Shown in pieces: positions 56,358 through 64,000 of a stretch of 64,000 bases of DNA (position 1 is the first letter of the stretch; every line of letters starts with the position of its first letter). The stretch is from Lunularia cruciata. Lineage: Eukaryota > Streptophyta > Marchantiopsida > Lunulariales > Lunulariaceae. Under the pieces are notes generated by a model. That model did no database searches. It worked only from the letters and a program-made list of their open reading frames with translations, and was not told the origin of the DNA. The DNA is taken from positions 29,450,001-29,514,000 of the forward strand of contig OX419757.1 of assembly GCA_948567375.1 (NCBI GenBank), given 5' to 3'. The position numbers and the translations under genes were made by a program.

Positions 56358-59300
56358 AAGACACAATATCCTCATTGTGCAATTGTTGCTCAAAGGCTTG
56401 CACCAACACCGGTGCATGTGCCAAATTGGTAGCGGGTTCCTAGGTTGCTTCATAGAGGGGGTAACCTTTCCATTGTACTAGATATTCCACCCGTGGATGG
56501 TGAGTACTACGCATGCGCTTTTGGAGAATCCGCTCCACTTTGTATTCCTCTATGCCATCAATGACTGTCGGACAAGGTCGAATGTCATGTGTGGAAGGAC
56601 CTTGGCTTGATCGAGGAGCATATCTGTGTAATAGGGAGACATGAAACACTGGATGGATCTTCATGTGTGGTGGTAGCTCAAGGTGATAGGCCATAGCGCC
56701 GATGCGACGAAGAATCGAGAAAGGCCCAATCAAACAAGGTCTGAGCTTACGAGATCCAACTAATGTGAGGTTGGTTGTTGATAGCCACACTTGATCCCCA
56801 ACATTGAACTCCATGTGCCTACGGTGTGCATTAGCATACTGCTTTTGTCGATTTTGCACAATCTGTAACTTGTGCTTGGCGCTCTCCACACCTTGTTGGA
56901 TTCTAGAAACAAATGTGTTGACTGCATCAACCTTGGTAGTCACTAGACGGATCTTCATCAAGCTAGAAGGTGTGAAGGGATGCTCACTATACATGAGGAA
57001 GAATGGAGTGACCTGGGTGGAGGCATTCACTGAATTGTTGTAAGCAAATTCCACCAACGATAGTAGGGTGTCCCACCTCTCTTGCTCTTCTAAGGTGAAG
57101 CCGCGTAACATGTCTTCAATCGTGCGATTATCCCGCTCTATTTGGCCATCTATTTGTGGGTGGTAAGGTGTAGACATGGCCAACTTGGTTTTGAAGAAAC
57201 CAAAGAGTGTTCGCCAAAACAAACTGGTGAATTGGGTGCCTCTATCGGTGATGAGTACTCTAGACAAGCCATGGTGAGCAAAGACTGCATCTAAGTATAG
57301 TTGAGCTAGTTGTGGAGCGGTCACCTCCTTGGTGGTAGGGCGTACATGAATCATTTTGCTGAGCCGGTCCACAAAGACCACAATGGAGTCAAACCCTGAG
57401 GTGGTCTTGGGTAATTCACAGACAAGATCCATACTCACTTGTTCCCAACGTTGGGTAGGAGTGAGGAGAGGTTGAAGGAGCCCTACAAGAGCTTGATTAG
57501 AAGCTTTGTTCTATTGACAAAGTAGGCAGCTACGCACATAGTCCATCACGTTGTTGCTCATCTTGGGCCAATAGTAATGGCGCTTGACTGCATCCAAGGT
57601 CTTGTCCACTCCGACATGAGCTACAATGGCCGAATCATGACATTCCGCTAGAATGGTGGTGCGTAATTCTAGGACATTTGGGATCCACAATCTGCCCTCC
57701 CGAAAGGTGAGTCCTTGGGTGCTGGTGACACCTTTGGATGATTGCGCTTCTACAATCTGTGGATCAGTTTTTGTAGCAGCTAGAATCTCTTGCCAGAATT
57801 CAAGGTTAATTTTAACCTTTGCCACCAAGTTCTTGGCCATTGGCATGCGGGTGAATGCATCTGCAAGTTGCTTCTTACCTTCCACGTAGGTGATTGTCAT
57901 GTTGAAGAATTGTCGCCACTCTACCCACCGAATTTGGCGACGAGATAGATCCTTTTGCATCTCAAGGTAGACTAGAGGTTTGTGGTCTATCTCTACTACA
58001 AATGCCTTCTCGCCCAAGTAGTGCTTCCAATGCTTGGTTGCTAGAACGATGGCCAACTCTTCTCGTTCTATGGTGTGGTAGTTGCGCTTTGCCGGTAACA
58101 ACTTTCGACAGAAATATGCAATTGGATGCCATCCGTCATGCCACTCTTGTTGTAGGACTGCTCCTATTGCTACACCTTATGCATCTGTAGCCAACTTGAT
58201 TGGACGTTTTGGGTCATACCACTTCAAGATTGGTGCATGTAGCAAGGCGGCCTTCAATTCTTGAAAGGCCAACTCTTGTGCAGTTCCCCATGTCCACTTC
58301 TTCCCCTTGCCAAGTAGTGCCGTTAAAGGCTGTGCAACCTTGGAGAAGTCCTTGAAAAATCTACGATAGAATCTCGTCAACCCCAAGAAGCTCTTGAGTT
58401 GAGTCTGATCTTCTGGGGCACTCCATTTTTGAATGACCTCTATTTTATTTGTCAATACTTGAATGCCCTCTGCACTTACTCTATGCCCTAAGTAGTCTAC
58501 TTCAGACTTGCCAAACTCACACTTTGAGATTTTGGCGTACAACTAATTCTGTCTTAGAATCTGGAGGACCTCTTGTAGATGTTGTTTGTGTTCTGTCATT
58601 GTGCTACTATATACTAAGATATCATCCAAGAAGACGATAACAGACTTAACCAAGTATGGACGAAATATGTCATTCATTAGGCTCATGAAAGTGGCAGGCG
58701 CATTGGTGAGGCCAAAAGGCATCACAAGATACTCAAAGTGGCCATACCTCGTTTGAAAGGCAGTTTTGTACACATCCTCCTCTGCAATTTGGATTTGATT
58801 GTAACCGATCCACAAGTCCAATTTGGTGAAGTATCTCGCTCCATGGAGTTGATCAAACAGGTCATCCATGCGAGGTAAGGGGTCTTTGTTCTTCACTGTT
58901 TGCTGATTGAGACCCCGATAGTCAATGCACATGCGCATTGTACCATCTTTCTTCTTCACAAACAAGACAGGGGCCCCATATGGTGATATGCTAGGTTGGA
59001 TGAACCCTTTCTGTAGCATCTCCTCAATTTGAGTCTTACACTCCTCCAACTCATGAGGTGATAGGCGATATGGGGCCTTACAAGGAGGTGTCTTTCCCGG
59101 GAGTGTCTCTATTTTGTGATCTACTCGCCTTTTAGGTGGTAATTCTGAGGGTAGATCATCGGGAAAGACATCTTGAAAATCATCCACCACATCCTTCAAT
59201 TTCTCAAGAATTTGTCCAACGAGTTGTGCACTTTGGGCTTCTCTTATTAGACCCAGAAAACATCTATCGGTTTTACAGACAATTGTCGTCCCTACGACAT

Positions 59301-59790
59301 ATAGAGGCAGTTTCTGCCTGTGTGATTTTTCTTTAACCCCAATGATTGACCATTGGTGGGTTCTCACTACTTTCTTCCTCCAATCCACCATTGGGTTGTA
59401 CTGCTCCATCCATGGCGTGCCTAAAATTGCATCATAACGGGCTAATTGTATCACTCAACACTCAATTGCTTCCTGATATTCTCCTATAGAGAGGGTTACC
59501 CATCTAGGTAATGATTCAATCCTCTCTGTTTGCCCATTTGGTAACTCTACTTCTTCACTTCCATCTCTCTCTAGATCCATTCCCAAGCTTATTGCAACAG
59601 AGCGAGACAAGAAATTCTCTGTTGCTCTCGGATCTATTAATACTCTCACTTGATTACCTTCTAGGATTCCATTCACGACAATCAATTGTGAGGTTGCCTT
59701 TCGGGATCTTTGCGCATTATTCTTCTTCCTTCCCTTGCTTCTCTGCTTCCTTATTGAGCCAGTAAGGCCGCGAGGTACATTTACTGATGA
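56356..59790 (-). pseudogene. Family B pol (element 4): protease, RT, RNase H, integrase, chromodomain
   Basis: Protease (59685-59455), RT (59454-58543, FLDDILVYS intact), connection and RNase H (58542-57511) and integrase with chromodomain (57438-56356) share one frame. It is cut by TGA near 59455, TAG near 58543, TAA near 58177, TAG near 57511 and TAG near 56440. At these places element 2 reads CGA, CAA, TCA, CAG and TGG. The RT keeps [10 protein letters not shown], where element 2 has Leu for Arg. The integrase core keeps D, D and E (MDLVCELP, ITDRGTQF; the TDGQTERAN of element 2 is here IDGQIERDN, Glu kept). The protein is dead as encoded. Confidence 0.9.
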
Positions 59791-60869
59791 TATTTGTTTT
59801 CCAAAGTGATTTCCACCTCCTCCTCTTCAATGTGCCTCTCCATGTTGTTCAAAGATCGCCTGTACAAAGGCCAAGGGCCTCTAGGGAAACGAGTGCAACA
59901 ATTGGTAGATATGTGCCCAATACGGCCACAATTGTAACAATGGCATTGTTCTCCTCAAGTCCCTTCTCCTCGTGGGACTCCATCTCTTTGTTCTTCTACC
60001 CGTCCCCGCTCCCCTTGAAGCGGTTGTGCTCCTTGATCTCAGAATCAAAGGTTGCCCAATTCCATCGGTACTGGTCCACCCATGTGTGGCATTTCTGCCC
60101 AATAATGTTGAGGTGGAACTACTCCTTCACCTCCACCTAATGCTCCTGCTATTCTCTGCGCACAAGCAATAGCTTCAAATACCGTGCGAGGGTTTTGCAC
60201 CATAACTTCTTGGCGAATCCGCTCTTTCAACCCTCGTTTGAAATTGTCAAGAGCCTCTGCTGGACTCATGTCGGTAATTGCAACTTGTAGATCCAGAAAT
60301 ACCTCCACATACTATTGTACGCTATTCTTCTGTCTCAATCTCCATAGTCGGGTTCAAGCCATCTGCACAAAATCCACCAATTGGAAATTCTTCAACAGTC
60401 CTTCTTGCATTGCTGTCCATGTGACCTCCCTTCTCTCTGCCAGCATGGATCGTTCCCAAGCATCATACCATGTGAGTGCTTTATTGGTCAAGTACCCACA
60501 TGCAAACACGCCTGCAGCATGCTCTGTGATCTTTGTTGAGAACAATCAAAAATATCGATTCATTCTTGAGATCCAATTGTCCACTACTCCCATTGTACGC
60601 TGCCCCTTGTAAGGCTCGATGATGCAGGTCTTCTTCATCCGGAGTAGCAATGTGGCTTCATTGTTGATAGGGTTTGTAGGCACGGGTGCCTCTCCAAGTA
60701 TTCCAGTCGCAGGTATTGGGTTTTGAGACGGCTCTTCTTCTTGCATGGCTTGGTCGTTCTTGAGGATTTGCACTTGACTTTGTAATGTCTCCATGGTCAT
60801 CTTAATCTCTTGAAATTCATTCAACATCCCTTGCATTCCTTGCACCAACTCTTGCAACTGCGGATCCAT
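59781..60869 (-). pseudogene. Family B gag (element 4)
   Basis: Same start (MDPQLQELVQG) and same in-frame TGA after RMNRYF (60546-60548) as element 2. Additional stops arose near 60350 (CGA to TGA), 60310 (GAG to TAG) and 60045 (two CGA to TGA). The CCHC knuckle CYNCGRIGHISTNC remains readable near 59905-59945. It ends at TAA 59783-59781. Confidence 0.8.
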
Positions 60870-60902
60870 GGTTCCTACAACACCCAATAGCTAACGTCTA
60901 CT

Positions 60903-61106
60903 TCAATACAGAGTCAATATAATCACTCTGGAAGGCGCACAAACTATCGGAACTACCATTGGGACCTTAGAAGCTATCACTTGTTGATAATACTCCTCAC
61001 CAAAATTCCTAACCACAAAATCTCTAAACATCACTTTCGGCCTCACTATATAACGGATTTCTACTTGAGTGTTGAAAGGAAGAGGATTTGGGACATTCAT
61101 ATCCAT
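60903..61106 (-). CDS. Short leader ORF b of family B, element 4 copy (67 aa)
   Basis: Counterpart of 44417-44620 with five substitutions (for example Arg to Gln, Glu to Lys and Arg to Cys). It is still open although gag and pol of the same element carry many stops; it is short enough that this could be chance. Function unknown. Confidence 0.5.
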   Translation of the reverse strand: MDMNVPNPLPFNTQVEIRYIVRPKVMFRDFVVRNFGEEYYQQVIASKVPMVVPIVCAPSRVIILTLY

Positions 61107-61110
61107 ATTA

Positions 61111-61332
61111 TCATAATAGAATGTAGATCGTCAAATCCCACTCTCTGTCATATATCACCACAGGTAGAATCACCGGGTTTGGTGAGTTCATCACTCTGTC
61201 CATGAATTCCGCACCAAAGTGATAAACTATCGATACTCTCATTTGCTCACGCTCGATGTACATAACCTTGATGTGGAATGGGTTTGAGAATGGAAAGCTA
61301 GGTGCGGGAAATTGTCCCCCCGGCGCATCCAT
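61111..61332 (-). CDS. Short leader ORF a of family B, element 4 copy (73 aa)
   Basis: Counterpart of 44191-44412, with two conservative differences and the same 4-base spacing to ORF b. Both ORFs lie between the primer site and gag. No domain recognised. Confidence 0.5.
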   Translation of the reverse strand: MDAPGGQFPAPSFPFSNPFHIKVMYIEREQMRVSIVYHFGAEFMDRVMNSPNPVILPVVIYDREWDLTIYILL

Positions 61333-61455
61333 CCCATCCGCTGTCTAAAGTCCTTCCTAAGTCTAGCGATTACTCTATGTTCTCCACCTCAAATTACTTA
61401 GTTTCAGTAGTTCGTGCTATTCCAAGAGGGGTGATCCACTCTCTTGGACTAGAAC

Positions 61456-61470
61456 ACTTGCTCTGATACC
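61456..61470 (-). other. Primer-binding site of element 4
   Basis: The minus strand reads TGGTATCAGAGCAAG one base from the 5' LTR, an exact match to the classical plant initiator-Met tRNA primer site. Confidence 0.9.
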
Positions 61471-61471
61471 A

Positions 61472-62215
61472 TTGTAATACTCCAAGGACAAGAGAAGAGA
61501 GAAAACACATATTGCACACTCAAACATTTGATGCCCCAAGGGAGCACCTTCTCTTTATTATATAGACAAAGAGGATCTCTTCCAAGGAAGCTGCACCATA
61601 GGATTAGGGACACAGATAGTGACATGTCATCAAGCTCCACCCTTAGATTACTTACTTGGATGGGTGACCTGTCTGGTCTAGGTCCTATCTGGTTGGTCAA
61701 ACAGGCTTTGACCAAAGGGAATCTTTTAAGGAATCTTCCTGTAGGAATCTCAGAGTAAGTGAGTAAGGTACCATTGGAAAGCTCTCAACGAGACAAAGCA
61801 AGGGAGAGGGAAAGCCATCCTTTCCTCTGTTGGGGGGGGGGGGGGAATCTGCACATTGTTGAGGTCTAATTCATCCATTTAGGCCTCCGAAATTGCCTTC
61901 AAAGATTTTAGGCATATTTTGGTTCCTACTCTATTAGTAGAAGTCCCCTTTTAGTGATACCTCTTTCTGATCTGTTTAGTCCATCATGTGTAACATCCTT
62001 CCAGATGTTACCAAACCAATTCTCACCTTTAAATCATATGTCTAGCTATTGGTTCTAAGGTTCTCAAGTCTATTTTGGTTTCTGCCCTATTAGTAAAAGT
62101 ACTCTTTTGGTGATACTTCTATCTGATCTATTTTGACCATCATGTATATCATCATTCTAGATGTTACCAAACCAAATTTCACATCTAGATCATATGGCTA
62201 ACCCTTGGTATTACA
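61472..62215 (-). repeat. 5' LTR of element 4
   Basis: As read on the + strand it runs from TGTAATACTCC to TTGGTATTACA, 744 bp. It differs from 55601-56342 at scattered sites and in the length of the G-run near 61834-61846. Confidence 0.93.
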
Positions 62216-63010
62216 AGCATCCTTTGGAGTAGGCCAATCAATAATGGCCTTTATTTTCTCCTCTTCCATCTTGATCCCCTCCGATGAGATCTTGTGATCC
62301 AAGAAGGTAACCTCCTTTTAACAAAAGGCACACTTTGACTTCTTGCAATAAAATTCCCATTGTTATAGTCATCTTAGGACTTCTAGCACATGATGTACGT
62401 GTTTTACCTCTATCTTGCTATAAATTAAGATATCGTCCAAGAACACCACCACTTACCAATCGAATAGTCCAACCAACACCCAATGCATCTAATCCATGAA
62501 GATTATTGGAACATTAGTGAGCCCAAAAGGTAGAACTTTCTACTTGAAATGCCCATACCTTGTGCAAAAGGTAGTCTTTTGCACATCCTCCCTATCAATG
62601 GAGATTTGCAATAGTCGCTGCAAAGATCCAGCTTGGAAAAGTATCATGCTTAACTCAATTGCTCAAACAAGTCATCGATCCAAGGCAAGGGATATGCATT
62701 CTTCACTGTTTTCTTATTGAGCCCATGGTAATCAATACAGAAACAAAGCCCTCCATAGCTCCCCAAGGAAAGGTACTATGTCGTATGAAGTCCTTCTCCA
62801 AAAAATCCATAACTCCATTGTTTGCAACTCCTCCAACTCCTTTGGTGAGAGCCAATAGATTGGTCTACTCACTATAGTACTCCTTGGCAATAACTCAATC
62901 TTGAAAGGCATACCACAATTGAAGGGTAATCTCTTTGGCAAATCATTTGGAATTACATCCGCAAACTCTTGAACTATCTGATCAACCATTTCTCTTGGCC
63001 CTCCTCAAAT
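62216..63010 (-). pseudogene. Element 3 RT remnant (5' side of the nested insertion)
   Basis: The minus-strand frame at 62989-62732 gives VDQIVQEFADVIPNDLPKRL and PIYWLSPKELEELQTM, the start of RT. The intact motif VVFLDDIL lies near 62440. The stretch that carries element 2 in element 1 is uninterrupted here, which gives an empty-site comparison. Confidence 0.82.
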
Positions 63011-64000
63011 TGTCCTTGTGCAATTGGTTTGATCTACACCGCAAAAATAGACTTATCTTCCTCCAAAGCTTGCTATGGCTGCTTCACTAGCAAACTTCCC
63101 ATCTAGGGACTCATCTTTCTTCAAAGCTTGCTCCATGACTACTTTCTTGGCAAACTTCCCATGTTGGGACTCATCTCCCTTCAAGGTTTTCTCTATTGCT
63201 ACCTTCTTGACAAACTTCCCATCCTAGGACTGACTATTCTTAGGTGTCTAACTCAGAGGTGCCTAACATGCTAATCACAAATTCCTACCTTTTTGTTGTA
63301 CTTGAATTTGTTCGAATCAAATTGAATCTTATGACATTCATGCCAAGGTAATCCTAGAATGACATCATAGTGTAAAGGTGCAACTACAAACCCCATACAC
63401 TCCAAATACTCCTTCCCAATCTTGAAGGTAATTGGATACGAGGTACAAAATGCAGAACCCTTTCTACCATCCGCCATCATCAATCTACTCCCAATTACTA
63501 GCTTGATAGGAATAGCAAATTCTTTTACTACTTGCATATACATGCAATTCTCTGAACTTTTGGAATCAACCAAAATCCTACAAACCCGATTAGATATTGT
63601 ACCTTGCAAGTGAAGCAAACTTGCATAAGTTGAGCCTTCAATCCTATTAGAACTAATCAAGATCCCAATAGGCGGCTCAAAATCTCCTTTTGGGATTCCT
63701 CATTTCCTTGATCATTTTGCTCCACAAACTCCATTTGGGCAACTTGTCGAGGTCACCCATTCTTAAGTGGACATTCAACAATGCAATATCTAACTTGGCG
63801 ACAATAAAAACAACCACCATTTTGTCGCAATTTTTCTCTATCCGTTGTACCAAGTGGTGTCCATTGGATAACATCAATCTCCATTATGCCAATTCTTCCA
63901 CCCATGCGTAGTGTATTGGTAGGCTCTGTGTAGGTAAAGGTTAAGACCAAGTTGTTGCAACCAAGGAATCAAAGCACTCAGCCAATTGCATGGCTTCTTC
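63011..64000 (-). pseudogene. Element 3 protease and gag remnant (cut by window end)
   Basis: 63011-63270 holds a repeated Ser/Lys-rich linker (several copies of a pattern like KFAKK with DE and S). The protease frame at 63660-63271 reads CRILVDSKSSENCMYMQ, with Lys replacing the catalytic Gly of D-S-G, and later DVILGLPW. The gag end at 63950-63677 has a decayed knuckle, CFYCRQVRYCIVEC, in which Gly-His is lost. Gag continues outside the window. Confidence 0.78.

Larger units (their letters stand above)
55601..62215 (-). mobile_element. Element 4: Ty3/gypsy chromovirus, family B, complete, nested in element 3
   Basis: This 6,615-bp element is nearly identical to element 2 but on the other strand. 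It is bounded by AGCAT at 55596-55600 and 62216-62220, a perfect target duplication. LTRs are 742 and 744 bp. Gag and pol carry more stops than element 2, but pol keeps one frame throughout. The primer site is intact. Confidence 0.95.
53105..64000 (-). mobile_element. Element 3: Ty3/gypsy chromovirus, family A, inverted, with element 4 nested; runs off the window
   Basis: On the minus strand it is the same family as element 1: 3' LTR at 53105-53529, integrase with chromodomain, RNase H, RT, protease and gag, cut by a family B element at 55601-62215. The window ends inside gag, so its 5' LTR is outside. All reading frames are broken. Confidence 0.88.

Noticed and set aside
1-64000. CRISPR arrays, bacterial operons or prophage
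   Set aside because: The window is eukaryotic, with spliced genes and LTR elements; the only tandem repeats are the 69-bp array and short duplications, without spacers.
40889-64000. Single copied nested unit making a simple inverted duplication
   Set aside because: The family B insertions have different target duplications (AGTTG and AGCAT) and different positions in the family A host, so the two nests arose separately.

Overview
The window looks like nuclear DNA of a land plant, most likely a seed-free lineage such as a fern or lycophyte; the species cannot be named from sequence alone. The reasons are GT-AG spliced genes, several families of Ty3/gypsy LTR retrotransposons (two with chromodomain integrases), a plant-type single-pass membrane protein gene, an animal-like MTH1 Nudix gene, and R2-like LINEs. 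About 80% of the window is transposon or decayed repeat. I recognise only two host genes, and no rRNA, tRNA or CRISPR.

Layout. 1-7335 is an old Ty3/gypsy element (family C, + strand) with a non-autonomous LTR element nested between gag and RT, and with the integrase core deleted so that the HHCC finger runs into a PHD finger. 7336-12535 is a truncated LTR, a decayed gypsy element of another family (D), and an inverted family C fragment carrying the integrase core and PHD finger. 12536-26603 is low-copy DNA with the two host genes: a six-exon MTH1-type Nudix hydrolase (14020-15769, +, 180 aa) and a two-exon single-pass membrane protein (20000-21388, -, 203 aa). 26604-35455 holds two same-strand copies of a LINE built as C2H2 finger, RT, CCHC knuckle and restriction-like endonuclease (the R2-group layout); the second is dead and carries a family A solo LTR with a perfect 5-bp target duplication. 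35456-40888 is AT-rich decayed repeat, including a 3 x 69-bp tandem array.

40889-64000 is a two-armed nest. Family A chromovirus elements lie tail to tail (element 1 on +, 40889-53045; element 3 on -, 53105 to beyond the end), with 59 bp between their 3' LTRs. Each was invaded independently by a younger family B chromovirus: element 2, 43313-49924, duplication AGTTG; element 4, 55601-62215, duplication AGCAT.

How the parts relate. The two host genes are unrelated to each other. The transposons form a layered record: family A and the LINEs are old, and family B is young, with LTR pairs about 2% different by eye. Premature stops in family B are mostly CAG-to-TAG and CGA-to-TGA, as expected for decay of methylated cytosine. 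The most novel-looking items are the R2-like plant LINE, heat-shock-element-like arrays in the family A LTRs, a pair of related short ORFs ahead of family B gag, and a UGA inside gag shared by both family B copies.
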